A stretch of DNA of 44,926 nt from Clostridium sp. CAG:411 (GTDB taxonomy: Bacteria; Bacillota; Clostridia; Lachnospirales; Lachnospiraceae), in assembly GCA_000437275.1 (NCBI GenBank), contig FR899712.1, forward strand, positions 1-44,926, in the 5' to 3' direction. Below are positions 25,502-33,413 of this stretch, piece after piece. Each line of letters begins with the position of its first letter. The stretch's first letter is position 1. The notes under the pieces are model-generated. The model was not told where the DNA came from. It worked only from the letters and a program-made list of their open reading frames with translations, and ran no database searches. The translations under genes were made by a program, and so were the position numbers.

Positions 25502-26260
25502 ATGTCAGGTATTTCAATTAAATCTGCAAAGGAAATTGAACGGATGAAAGAGGCAGGAAGAATTCTTGCAATTGTACATGAAGAATTAGAGAAGTTTATC
25601 AGACCGGGAATTTCCACTTGGGATATTGATAAAAAGGGATATGATTTGATTAAAAGTTTTGGTTGCGAACCATCCTTTTTGAATTATAATGGATATCCTG
25701 CATCTATTTGTGTATCTGTGGATGATGAAATTGTACATGGTATTCCGAATAAAAAACATATTTTGCGAGAAGGAAATATTGTAAGCCTGGATGCTGGAGT
25801 GATTTATGAAGGATACCATTCTGATGCTGCACGAACCCACGCAGTTGGGGAAGTAAGCCAAGAAGCACAGAGACTGATGGATGTTACAAAAGAAAGTTTT
25901 TTTGAAGGAATAAAATATGCAAAAGCAGGGAATCATTTACATGATATTTCGAAAGCAATTCAGGAACATGTAGAGAAAAATGGATTTTCAGTTGTGAGAG
26001 ATTTGGTTGGACATGGAATTGGAAGAAATTTGCATGAAGAACCAGAGGTACCTAACTATAAAACCATAGGGCGTGGACCTAAACTTGTGCCAGGAATGAC
26101 ATTGGCTATTGAACCGATGGTAAATGCTGGTGCATATGATGTATGGTGGCTAGAAGATGACTGGACTGTGGTTACACAGGATGGCTCTTTGTCATCCCAT
26201 TATGAGAATACCATTCTTATAACAGAGGATGAGCCTGTTATATTATCTTTGAGACAGTAG
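25502..26260 (+). CDS. map: Methionine aminopeptidase, type I
   Basis: 252 residues. It removes the initiator methionine from nascent proteins with a dinuclear metal centre. Visible ligand motifs are SLDAGVIYEGYHSDAART (two Asp), GHGIGRNLHEEPEVPNY (His) and the two Glu in MTLAIEPM and HYENTILIT. No N-terminal extension is present, so it is the short class Ia form. The start overlaps the adk operon tightly. Confidence 0.97.
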   Translation: MSGISIKSAKEIERMKEAGRILAIVHEELEKFIRPGISTWDIDKKGYDLIKSFGCEPSFLNYNGYPASICVSVDDEIVHGIPNKKHILREGNIVSLDAGVIYEGYHSDAARTHAVGEVSQEAQRLMDVTKESFFEGIKYAKAGNHLHDISKAIQEHVEKNGFSVVRDLVGHGIGRNLHEEPEVPNYKTIGRGPKLVPGMTLAIEPMVNAGAYDVWWLEDDWTVVTQDGSLSSHYENTILITEDEPVILSLRQ

Positions 26261-26268
26261 GTGAAAAG

Positions 26269-26523
26269 ATGCAAGAGTATCAAGTAGGTGATATTGTATG
26301 CTCCTGTGCAGGACATGATTCAGGTTCCTACTATATAATAATGAAACAGGAAAAGGAATATGTCTATTTAGTAGATGGAGTGTATAAAACGATAGAGAAA
26401 CCTAAAAAAAAGAAGAAAAAGCATATTTTGTTTGTAACCAGACCTGATAAAAGGATGGGTGACCAGGCGAACGACTTGGAATATAAAAGAATATTAAAAT
26501 TATATAAAAAGAATCAAATATAG
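26269..26523 (+). CDS. KOW-domain RNA-binding protein
   Basis: 84 residues, basic. The N-terminal KOW-like turn YQVGDIVCSCAGHDSGSYYII is followed by VYLVDGVYKTIEKPKKKKKKH. This resembles eukaryotic/archaeal L14e-type folds, and small proteins of this type sit between map and infA in many Clostridia. It may bind rRNA or act in translation, but its role is not known to me. The ribosome binding site (AGGTG) is weak and overlaps the end of map. Confidence 0.8.
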   Translation: MQEYQVGDIVCSCAGHDSGSYYIIMKQEKEYVYLVDGVYKTIEKPKKKKKKHILFVTRPDKRMGDQANDLEYKRILKLYKKNQI

Positions 26524-26534
26524 GAGGAATCGAT

Positions 26535-26753
26535 ATGTCAAAAGCAGATGTAGTAGAAATTGAAGGAACAGTTGTTGAAAAGTTACCAAATGCTATGTTT
26601 AAGGTAGAATTGGAAAATGGTCATATTGTATTGGCACATATTAGCGGAAAATTAAGAATGAACTTTATCCGTATTTTGCCAGGGGATAAAGTAACATTGG
26701 AATTATCTCCATATGACTTGTCTAAAGGTAGAATTATCTGGAGAGATAAGTAA
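26535..26753 (+). CDS. infA: Translation initiation factor IF-1
   Basis: 72 residues, the standard length. MSKADVVEIEGTVVEKLPNAMFKVELENGHIVLAHISGKLRMNFIRILPGDKV is the OB-fold signature. IF-1 binds the A site of the 30S subunit during initiation. AGGAGG is 8 bases upstream. It is followed by a hairpin and then by a new promoter for rpmJ. Confidence 0.98.
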   Translation: MSKADVVEIEGTVVEKLPNAMFKVELENGHIVLAHISGKLRMNFIRILPGDKVTLELSPYDLSKGRIIWRDK

Positions 26754-26797
26754 TCATTCCATGTGAAAGGGGTTGTTGGAAATGCAGCAATCTCTTT

Positions 26798-26834
26798 TTT
26801 TACTCTATAGGAAAATGCGTCCTATAGAGTAAAA
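26798..26834 (+). other. Perfect 15-bp hairpin after infA with reversed A/T polarity
   Basis: 26798-26812 pairs perfectly with 26820-26834 around a 7-base loop. T-rich bases lie 5' of the stem and A-rich bases 3' of it, so it lacks the U-tract of a terminator. It resembles the hairpin after secY in design. Confidence 0.6.
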
Positions 26835-26878
26835 TGTTCCGCGGGATGTGCACTTGTCCACTTTGTTTTTAGATCCCT

Positions 26879-26933
26879 ACTATGCTTAGCCAGCGAGCTG
26901 CCACGCATAGCAGAACAACATTTCTGCTCGGCT
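26879..26933 (+). other. Folded region between infA and rpmJ
   Basis: CTATGC (26879-26884) pairs with GCATAG (26904-26909), and AGCAGAA (26908-26914) can pair with TTCTGCT (26921-26927). The two helices overlap by two bases and may be alternatives. The region lies upstream of the rpmJ promoter, so it belongs to the 3' end of the infA transcript or acts as DNA. Confidence 0.4.
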
Positions 26934-26964
26934 GAACTGTTTGAGAAAAATTCTGGATTAATAC

Positions 26965-26993
26965 TTGCAATCTGTCGAGTCTTATGCTAAAAT
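26965..26993 (+). promoter_or_regulatory. Internal promoter before rpmJ
   Basis: TTGCAA (26965-26970), 17-base spacer, TAAAAT (26988-26993). Transcription would start near 27000, about 27 bases ahead of the rpmJ ATG, giving the alpha-operon part its own promoter. Confidence 0.75.
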
Positions 26994-27026
26994 AGCAAAT
27001 GGACTTTTGTGAAAGGAGAGATTACG

Positions 27027-27140
27027 ATGAAAGTAAGATCATCAGTAAAACCGATTTGCGAAAAATGCAAGATCATCAAAAGAAAAGGAAGAGTAAGAGT
27101 AATCTGCGAAAATCCTAGACACAAACAAAGACAAGGCTAA
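27027..27140 (+). CDS. rpmJ: 50S ribosomal protein L36
   Basis: 37 residues, MKVRSSVKPICEKCKIIKRK and on to HKQRQG. The zinc ligands C11, C14, C27 and H32 are all present, so it is the zinc-containing form. AAAGGAGAG is upstream and spacing is normal. Its position between infA and rpsM is the standard one. Confidence 0.97.
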   Translation: MKVRSSVKPICEKCKIIKRKGRVRVICENPRHKQRQG

Positions 27141-27210
27141 TATTTTAGAGAAATCAGTTTCCTTTTGAAGCATTGCGACAGAAGGTTTCGTGATTTCACG
27201 ATAATATATA

Positions 27211-27235
27211 TTGTTTTTGCTTTTTGTGTTACAAT
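27211..27235 (+). promoter_or_regulatory. Possible extended -10 promoter before rpsM
   Basis: TACAAT (27230-27235) is preceded by TGT, an extended -10, but no good -35 is found at 16-18 bases. If used, it would make a leader of about 240 bases for rpsM. Confidence 0.4.
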
Positions 27236-27470
27236 GCCACTCATGGCAGTACAGTAATGTACGAAAATTGTGATACTGTGGACAGTTTGATTCGCTGTAG
27301 CGTATGGTGTCATTTTCACCAAGGCGCCATTAGGAATTTCTAAATAAGGTCTATTCCTGATGCATGGTTTAAAGCGGCTGAACAATGATACACGCGGGAG
27401 TGTTGAATTGTACGAATCGATAAGGTTACAAAAGTAACCGGGAAACTATTAAATAAAATTATTTATGGAG
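27236..27470 (+). promoter_or_regulatory. Structured leader upstream of rpsM
   Basis: No gene is present, but many stems can be drawn. GCCA-CTCA-TGGC is at about 27236-27247. CAGTA pairs with TACTG (about 27247-27280). TGGTG-7 bases-CACCA is at about 27306-27322. AGGAAT pairs with ATTCCT (about 27332-27358). A perfect GGTTAC-AAAA-GTAACC is at 27424-27439, shortly before the GGAGG of rpsM. The operon encodes S4, which represses the alpha operon of E. coli through its leader, so S4 control is a reasonable hypothesis here, not a demonstrated one. Confidence 0.5.
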
Positions 27471-27480
27471 GTTATTGCAC

Positions 27481-27849
27481 ATGGCTCGTATCAGTGGTGT
27501 AGATTTACCAAGAGAAAAACGTGTAGAAATAGGTCTTACCTATGTGTATGGTATCGGTAGAGTAAGTTCTAACCGTATCCTTGCAGAAGCAAAGGTTAAT
27601 CCTGACACTCGTGTTAAGGACTTAACAGATGAAGAAGTTGCAAGAATTCGTGACGTAATTGATGCTTCTCAGACAGTTGAAGGTGATTTACGTAGAGAAA
27701 TCGCAATGAACATCAAGAGATTACAGGAAATCGGATGCTATAGAGGAATCCGTCATAGAAAAGGTCTTCCAGTTCGTGGACAGAAGACTAAGACAAACGC
27801 TAGAACAAGAAAAGGTCCTAAGCGTACAGTAGCTAACAAGAAGAAATAA
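27481..27849 (+). CDS. rpsM: 30S ribosomal protein S13
   Basis: 122 residues from ATG 27481; GGAGG is 9 bases upstream and the family starts MARISGVDLPREKRVEIGLTYVYGIG. The C-terminal tail RHRKGLPVRGQKTKTNARTRKGPKRT reaches the P-site tRNA. S13 also bridges to the 50S subunit. First gene of the alpha-operon segment, which has the same order as in E. coli (S13, S11, S4, rpoA, L17). Confidence 0.98.
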   Translation: MARISGVDLPREKRVEIGLTYVYGIGRVSSNRILAEAKVNPDTRVKDLTDEEVARIRDVIDASQTVEGDLRREIAMNIKRLQEIGCYRGIRHRKGLPVRGQKTKTNARTRKGPKRTVANKKK

Positions 27850-27896
27850 TCATAAATAGAGAGAAAAGAATTTTAAATCCATAGGAGGGTTTGTCA

Positions 27897-28292
27897 ATGG
27901 CTAAGAAAATAGCAAAAAAAGTGACAAAAAAACGTGTTAAGAAAAACGTTGATCGTGGACAAGCACATATTCAGTCATCTTTTAATAATACAATTGTTAC
28001 ACTGACAGATGCAGAAGGTAATGCACTTTCTTGGGCAAGTGCAGGTGGATTAGGCTTCAGAGGTTCAAGAAAATCTACTCCTTATGCAGCACAGATGGCA
28101 GCAGAGACAGCAGCAAAGGCAGCTATCCCACACGGCTTAAAGTCTGTAGAAGTTATGGTTAAGGGTCCTGGTTCAGGAAGAGAAGCAGCAATTCGTGCTC
28201 TTCAGGCTTGCGGAATCGAAGTTACAAGTATCAAGGATGTAACTCCAGTACCACATAACGGTTGTAGACCACCAAAGCGTAGACGTGTCTAG
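27897..28292 (+). CDS. rpsK: 30S ribosomal protein S11
   Basis: 131 residues from ATG 27897 behind AGGAGGG. A conserved core, GQAHIQSSFNNTIVTLTDAEGNALSWASAGGLGFRGSRKSTP, and the end PHNGCRPPKRRRV are present. S11 lines the mRNA exit and shapes the platform. Its basic N-terminus (KKIAKKVTKKRVKKNV) is usual for Firmicutes. Confidence 0.98.
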   Translation: MAKKIAKKVTKKRVKKNVDRGQAHIQSSFNNTIVTLTDAEGNALSWASAGGLGFRGSRKSTPYAAQMAAETAAKAAIPHGLKSVEVMVKGPGSGREAAIRALQACGIEVTSIKDVTPVPHNGCRPPKRRRV

Positions 28293-28316
28293 TATAATGA
28301 TTAGGAGGTAAAAAGA

Positions 28317-28910
28317 ATGGCAGTAGATAGAACCCCAGTGCTTAAAAGATGTAGATCTTTAGGAATCGATCCTCAGGTTTTAGGAATCGATAAGAAGTCT
28401 AACAGAAGTGTTAGAACTGGTAGAAAAGTAAGTGAGTATGGCTTACAGTTAAGAGAAAAACAAAAGGCTAAGTTCATTTATGGCGTATTAGAAAAGCCTT
28501 TTAGAAATATGTTTGCAAAGGCTCAGAAGATTAGAACCGGTACTACTGGTGATAACTTAATGATCCTTCTTGAGTTAAGACTTGACAACGTTCTTTTCAG
28601 AATGGGATATGGTAGAACAAGAAAAGAAGCAAGACAGATTGTTGATCATAAGCATGTACTTGTAAATGGTAAGGTTGTAAACATTCCTTCTTATCAGGTA
28701 AAAGCTGGCGATACAATTGAAATTGCTGAAAAGTATAAGAATATGCAGAGATACAAAGATATCTTAGAAGTTACAGACGGAAGATTAGTTCCAGCATGGT
28801 TGGAAGCAAATCATGAAGCTTTATCAGGTGTTGTTAAAGAACTTCCTACAAGAGATCAGATTGATGTTCCTGTAAACGACGTGCTTATTGTCGAGTTATA
28901 TTCTAAGTAA
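28317..28910 (+). CDS. rpsD: 30S ribosomal protein S4
   Basis: 197 residues. The S4 RNA-binding motif LDNVLFRMGYGRTRKEARQIVDHKHVLVNGKVVNIPSYQVKAGD is intact. It lacks the N-terminal zinc cysteines (CRSLGIDP has a single one), so it is the zinc-free form. S4 nucleates 30S assembly. Placement between rpsK and rpoA follows the E. coli pattern, whereas Bacillus has rpsD elsewhere. Confidence 0.98.
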   Translation: MAVDRTPVLKRCRSLGIDPQVLGIDKKSNRSVRTGRKVSEYGLQLREKQKAKFIYGVLEKPFRNMFAKAQKIRTGTTGDNLMILLELRLDNVLFRMGYGRTRKEARQIVDHKHVLVNGKVVNIPSYQVKAGDTIEIAEKYKNMQRYKDILEVTDGRLVPAWLEANHEALSGVVKELPTRDQIDVPVNDVLIVELYSK

Positions 28911-28928
28911 TTATAAAGTGTGCTTCTG

Positions 28929-28973
28929 TTGTTCCCTTTGGGAATGGCAGATGCCAATTGATTATTTTGGTAT
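28929..28973 (+). other. Two small hairpins between rpsD and rpoA
   Basis: TTCCC-TTT-GGGAA (28934-28946) and a 7-bp stem with one G-U pair (about 28952-28973) fill the 111-base gap. The TTGACA at 28979 is only 12 bases from the next TATAAC, so I do not call a promoter. Confidence 0.4.
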
Positions 28974-29021
28974 TGTGCTTGACAGTAATAGCAGCATATA
29001 ACCCAAAAGGAGGGTCCAGTA

Positions 29022-29987
29022 GTGTTTGATTTTGAAAAACCAAAAATTGAGATTGCAGAAATTTCTGAAGATAAGAGATATGGACGTTTTGTAGTAGAAC
29101 CCCTTGAGAGAGGCTATGGTACAACTTTGGGTAATTCTTTAAGAAGAATTATGCTATCGTCATTACCAGGTACAGCAGTTAGTCAGGTTAAGCTTGATGG
29201 TGTTGTTCACGAATTCAGCTCTATTCCTGGAGTAAAAGAAGATGTGACAGAAATTATTATGAACATCAAGAAACTGGCAATTAAGAATACAAGTGATTCT
29301 ACAGAACCAAAGACTGTATATTTGGATTTTGAAGGTGAATGTGTTGTGACTGCTGGAGATCTTCAGTTAGGTGATGGTTTGGAGATTTTAAACCCTGAGT
29401 TAGTAATTGCTACACTTAGTGGTGGTAAAGATTGCAAATTATCAGGATCTCTTACAATTACATGTGGAAGAGGTTATGTAAGTTCTGATAAGAACAAAGA
29501 AAGAGATGAAAATCCTTCGATTGGTACAATTGCAATTGACTCAATCTATACACCAGTTGAAAGAGTAAATTTGGCAGTTGAAAATACTCGTGTTGGTCAA
29601 ATTACAGATTTTGACAAATTAACATTAGACGTATTTACAAATGGTACATTAGAACCAGATGAAGCAGTTAGTTTAGCTGCAAAGGTTTTAAGTGAGCACT
29701 TAAAATCCTTTATTGATTTGTCTGAAAATGCTAAGACAGCAGAAATCATGGTTGAGAAGCCAGAGGATGACAAGGGAAAAGTTCTTGATATGAGCATTGA
29801 CGAATTAGAACTTTCTGTTCGTTCTTATAACTGCTTAAAGAGAGCTGGTATCAATACTGTTGAAGAATTAACAAACAAGACTTCTGATGATATGATGAAG
29901 GTTCGTAACTTAGGACGTAAGTCGTTAGAAGAAGTGCTTGCAAAATTGAAAGAATTAGGATTATCCTTAAATGTCGGGGATGAATAA
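29022..29987 (+). CDS. rpoA: RNA polymerase alpha subunit
   Basis: 321 residues from a GTG start 11 bases after AAAAGGAGGG. The N-terminal assembly domain (ERGYGTTLGNSLRRIMLSSLPG) covers about 1-230. The C-terminal domain (YNCLKRAGINTVEELTNKTSDDMMKVRNLGRKSLEEVL), which contacts UP elements and activators, covers about 250-315. It is full length. It couples ribosome and polymerase synthesis in one operon. Confidence 0.98.
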   Translation: MFDFEKPKIEIAEISEDKRYGRFVVEPLERGYGTTLGNSLRRIMLSSLPGTAVSQVKLDGVVHEFSSIPGVKEDVTEIIMNIKKLAIKNTSDSTEPKTVYLDFEGECVVTAGDLQLGDGLEILNPELVIATLSGGKDCKLSGSLTITCGRGYVSSDKNKERDENPSIGTIAIDSIYTPVERVNLAVENTRVGQITDFDKLTLDVFTNGTLEPDEAVSLAAKVLSEHLKSFIDLSENAKTAEIMVEKPEDDKGKVLDMSIDELELSVRSYNCLKRAGINTVEELTNKTSDDMMKVRNLGRKSLEEVLAKLKELGLSLNVGDE

Positions 29988-30032
29988 TCGTAGCATATTA
30001 GAAACATTGTTATAAATTTAGGAGGTAAGCAA

Positions 30033-30581
30033 ATGGCAGGCTATAGAAAACTTGGAAGAACTTCAAGTCAGAGAAAAGCTTTGCTTAGAAACCAGGTAAC
30101 AAATTTACTTTACAATGGTAAGATCGTTACTACGGAAGCTAAGGCAAAAGAAATCCGTCGTATCGCTGAAAGCATCATTGCTTTAGGCGTGAGAGAAAAA
30201 GATAATTATGAAACTGTAACTGTAAAGTCTACAGTTGCAAAAAGAGATGAGAACGGCGTAAAGGTTACAGAAGAAAAGACAAGCAAGAATGGTAAGAAAT
30301 ATCAGGTTGTTGTTCGTGAGACAATCGATAAGGAAATCAAGAAAGAAAACCCTAGCCGTATTCATGCAAGAAGACAGATGAACAAGATGCTTTACAATGT
30401 AACAGAAACAACTAAGGGTGCTGGTAAAAAGCGCAATACTAAGACTGTTGATGTTGCAGATAAGGTATTTAATGAAATCGCACCTAAGTATGCAGACCGT
30501 AACGGTGGTTACACAAGAATCGTAAAGATTGGTCAGCGTAAAGGTGATGCTGCTATGGAAGTATTAATCGAATTAGTATAA
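30033..30581 (+). CDS. rplQ: 50S ribosomal protein L17 with internal insertions
   Basis: 182 residues, compared with about 115-130 in most bacteria. The family ends are intact: YRKLGRTSSQRKALLRNQVTNLLYNGKIVTT and EIAPKYADRNGGYTRIVKIGQRKGDAA. Relative to E. coli L17, a lysine-rich block of about 50 residues (about 57-108) is inserted before IHARRQMNKMLYN, and about 16 more residues follow it (about 123-139). L17 lies near the tunnel exit. Longer L17 forms occur in related Clostridia as far as I recall. Last gene of the superoperon. Confidence 0.95.
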   Translation: MAGYRKLGRTSSQRKALLRNQVTNLLYNGKIVTTEAKAKEIRRIAESIIALGVREKDNYETVTVKSTVAKRDENGVKVTEEKTSKNGKKYQVVVRETIDKEIKKENPSRIHARRQMNKMLYNVTETTKGAGKKRNTKTVDVADKVFNEIAPKYADRNGGYTRIVKIGQRKGDAAMEVLIELV

Positions 30582-30598
30582 TTTATAATAGCGTGAAG

Positions 30599-30633
30599 AA
30601 CTGTCACATTCGAGAGAGTGTGGCAGTTTTTTT
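30599..30633 (+). terminator. Terminator of the ribosomal superoperon
   Basis: A 13-bp stem (30599-30611 with 30616-30628, G-U pairs included) closes a GAGA tetraloop and runs into seven T. This is the best intrinsic terminator in the window on the plus strand. Confidence 0.92.
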
Positions 30634-30718
30634 CGTATCTAGGGAAAAAAATAGGACTGTTTAATGTGATAAGGTTGAAAGTGTTTGAAAGCTAAAAGCA
30701 GGTTTCTCATAGTTTGGG

Positions 30719-30747
30719 TTTACAAATAAGGAAGAATGCTTTACAAT
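30719..30747 (+). promoter_or_regulatory. Promoter of the ECF transporter operon
   Basis: TTTACA (30719-30724), 17-base spacer, TACAAT (30742-30747), giving a start about 25 bases before the first gene. Confidence 0.7.
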
Positions 30748-30778
30748 TAAACACAGTGAAATGCGGAGGTGAGAAGGT

Positions 30779-31642
30779 TTGATACAGGCAAGAAATGTAG
30801 CATATGAATATTTTCGTAGGGATGAAGAAGGAAATGTAACAGAGATTAACCGTGCATTGGATGGGGTTACGCTGGATATAAAACAGGGTGAGTTTATTGC
30901 GGTGTTGGGAGCAAATGGTTCTGGAAAATCTACGTTTGCAAAACATCTAAATGCCTTATTAACACCTTCCGAAGGAACGCTTGTAATTGATGGTCGAAAT
31001 AGCAGTGATTTAGAACAATTATGGAAAATCAGACAGACAACAGGGATGGTATTTCAAAATCCTGATAATCAGATTATTGCAAATGTAGTAGAAGAGGATG
31101 TTGGTTTTGGACCGGAAAATATAGGAGTACCAACAGAACAAATCTGGGAGCGGGTGAATGAGAGTTTAGATGCAGTCGGTATGACAAAGTTTAGGAAATA
31201 TTCTCCTAATCAGTTATCAGGAGGGCAAAAACAACGGGTTGCAATTGCAGGTGTGATGGCAATGAGGACCAAATGTATTGTTTTGGATGAATCTACGGCA
31301 ATGTTAGATCCGTCTGGTAGAAAAGAAGTAATGGAGACAGTATTGCGTTTGAACAAAGAAGAGGGCATTACGGTTATTTTAATCACACATCATATGGACG
31401 AAGTGGTAAATGCAGACCGCGTGTATGTTATGTATAAGGGTAACGTAGAGATGGAAGGAACACCACGCGAATTATTTGCACAAGTAGAACAATTGAAAGA
31501 ATACCGTTTAGATGTACCACAGGTAACAAAGCTTTCCTATGAATTAAGAAAGGAAGGCATCAATTTACCAGAAAGTATTTTGACGGTAGAGGAGTTAGTA
31601 GAAGAACTACAGAAGATATTAAAATCAAAGAAAATTTCGTGA
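30779..31642 (+). CDS. ecfA1: ECF transporter ATPase EcfA1 (CbiO-like)
   Basis: 287 residues from a TTG start 9 bases after GGAGG. Walker A GANGSGKST at 44-52, Q-loop FQNPDNQI at 92-99, signature LSGGQ at 146-150, Walker B CIVLDE ending at E171, and the switch histidine in ITHHMDEV. It powers uptake of vitamins or metals together with EcfA2, EcfT and separately encoded substrate-binding proteins. No S-component lies nearby, which fits a shared (group II) module. The position right after rplQ is common in Firmicutes. Confidence 0.95.
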   Translation: MIQARNVAYEYFRRDEEGNVTEINRALDGVTLDIKQGEFIAVLGANGSGKSTFAKHLNALLTPSEGTLVIDGRNSSDLEQLWKIRQTTGMVFQNPDNQIIANVVEEDVGFGPENIGVPTEQIWERVNESLDAVGMTKFRKYSPNQLSGGQKQRVAIAGVMAMRTKCIVLDESTAMLDPSGRKEVMETVLRLNKEEGITVILITHHMDEVVNADRVYVMYKGNVEMEGTPRELFAQVEQLKEYRLDVPQVTKLSYELRKEGINLPESILTVEELVEELQKILKSKKIS

Positions 31643-31678
31643 ACTTATAAAGAATGCTTATAGTAAGGAGGTGGCTTT

Positions 31679-32530
31679 ATGTCCATCATATTAGACCATG
31701 TATGTTATCAGTATCAAGACGCCATTCAGGAAGGAGAATATGCTTTAAAGGATATTAACCTTACGATAAAAGATGGAGAGTTTATATGCATTATCGGACA
31801 TACAGGTTCAGGAAAGTCAACATTAGTACAGCATTTGAATGGATTGGAAAAGGCCACCAGTGGAACCATTTATTATAATGGAGAAGATATTGATGCACCT
31901 GACTTTAATAAAGTAAAGTTAAGAGGAAAGGTTGGGTTGGTATTTCAGTATCCAGAATATCAATTGTTTGAAAGTACTGTAATAGAAGACATAAAATTTG
32001 GTCCAAAGAATTTAGGATTGCCTCCTTTAGAGGTAGATTGCAGAAGTTATCAGGCTTTGAAGGATGTGGGATTGTCGGAGGATTTCTTGGATGTATCTCC
32101 CTTTGAGCTTTCTGGAGGGCAGAAAAGAAGAGTAGCACTGGCAGGGGTACTGGCAATGCAACCTGAGGTACTTATTTTGGATGAACCGACGGCAGGACTG
32201 GACCCTTATGGTAGGGATGAAATCTTGTCTCTTATAAAGGAATTGCACGAAAAACGAAAATGCACGATTATCATGGTTTCCCATTCAATGGAGGATGTGG
32301 CAAATTATGCAGAAAGGCTTTTGGTTATGCATCAGGGACAGGTGATGTTGGATGGTTCACCAAGAGAAATATTTAAACACAGGGAAGAATTAGAAATGCT
32401 TGGATTGGCGGTGCCACAGATTACTTATGTTGTAGATAAATTGAGGGAGAGCGGAATTCCTATTGAGGAAAATCCTATTACGGTGGAAGAAGCAAAACGG
32501 GCAATTTTGAAAGCGATGAAGAAAGGATAG
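31679..32530 (+). CDS. ecfA2: ECF transporter ATPase EcfA2
   Basis: 283 residues. Walker A GHTGSGKST at 40-48, Q-loop FQYPEYQLF, signature LSGGQKRR at 144-151, Walker B VLILDEPTAGLDP with E169, switch His in MVSHSMEDV. The C-terminal segment LGLAVPQITYVVDKLRESGIPI is the EcfA dimer region. It pairs with EcfA1 as a heterodimer. AAGGAGG lies upstream of the ATG. Only 6 bases separate it from ecfT. Confidence 0.95.
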   Translation: MSIILDHVCYQYQDAIQEGEYALKDINLTIKDGEFICIIGHTGSGKSTLVQHLNGLEKATSGTIYYNGEDIDAPDFNKVKLRGKVGLVFQYPEYQLFESTVIEDIKFGPKNLGLPPLEVDCRSYQALKDVGLSEDFLDVSPFELSGGQKRRVALAGVLAMQPEVLILDEPTAGLDPYGRDEILSLIKELHEKRKCTIIMVSHSMEDVANYAERLLVMHQGQVMLDGSPREIFKHREELEMLGLAVPQITYVVDKLRESGIPIEENPITVEEAKRAILKAMKKG

Positions 32531-32536
32531 AACAGA

Positions 32537-33355
32537 ATGATACGAGATATAACAATTGGACAGTATTATGCAAAAGAATCCCCAATTCACAAGCTTGATC
32601 CTAGAACAAAATTTATTGCTACCTTTGTATATATGATTTCTATGTTTTGTTTTCAGCGATTTTTAGGTTTTTTCACCTGTGTTCTTTTTCTGGCAATGGT
32701 AATAGCAATTTCAAAGATACCATTCTCACATATTGTTAAGGGATTAAAACCGATAGCCATGATTTTGATTTTTACAATGTGTATACAGGTATTCTTTTCC
32801 ACAGGAACACCGATTGTAAAATGGGGTGTTCTTACGATAACCGCAGAGGGTATTAAACGGGCAATTTTTATGGGAATGCGACTTTGTCTGTTAGTATTTG
32901 GGGCATCTATGATGACCTTTACTACCACTCCAAATCAATTGACAGATGGGATTGAAACGCTATTTCATCCCCTAAATAAACTGCATATACCTGTTCATGA
33001 GATTGCCATGATGATGTCGATTGCACTTCGATTTATTCCTATCTTAATAGAGGAAATGAATAAAATTATGAAGGCGCAGATGGCAAGAGGTGCGGATTTT
33101 GAGTCAGGAAATTTAATCAAGCGCGCAAAGAGTTTAGTACCGATTTTGGTACCATTGTTTGTATCGGCCTTTCGAAGAGCGAATGAGTTGGCAATGGCAA
33201 TGGAGGCCCGTTGCTATCATGGTGGAGAAGGTCGAACCAAGATGAAGCCATTAAAATATAAAAAGAGAGATGGAATTGCGTTTGCCGTATTATTCCTCTA
33301 TCTGGTTATTTTAATTGGAACGGTAAAATGGGTACCTATGATTTGGATGATATAA
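32537..33355 (+). CDS. ecfT: ECF transporter transmembrane subunit EcfT
   Basis: 272 residues, about five to six membrane helices. The opening ITIGQYYAKESPIHKLDPRTK is typical. Two coupling-helix motifs, MKAQMARGADFESG and MAMEARCYHGG, contain the Ala-Arg-x signatures that contact the ATPases; the second reads ARC instead of the usual ARG. It completes the energizing module with ecfA1 and ecfA2. Confidence 0.94.
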   Translation: MIRDITIGQYYAKESPIHKLDPRTKFIATFVYMISMFCFQRFLGFFTCVLFLAMVIAISKIPFSHIVKGLKPIAMILIFTMCIQVFFSTGTPIVKWGVLTITAEGIKRAIFMGMRLCLLVFGASMMTFTTTPNQLTDGIETLFHPLNKLHIPVHEIAMMMSIALRFIPILIEEMNKIMKAQMARGADFESGNLIKRAKSLVPILVPLFVSAFRRANELAMAMEARCYHGGEGRTKMKPLKYKKRDGIAFAVLFLYLVILIGTVKWVPMIWMI

Positions 33356-33413
33356 AAGAGGAAAACAGTCAGCTATGTGAAAGGTGGCATAAAAGACAGG
33401 AAGGAAAAATGGA

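Noticed and set aside
28979..29004. TTGACA followed by TATAAC before rpoA
   Set aside because: The spacer is only 12 bases, too short for a sigma-A promoter.
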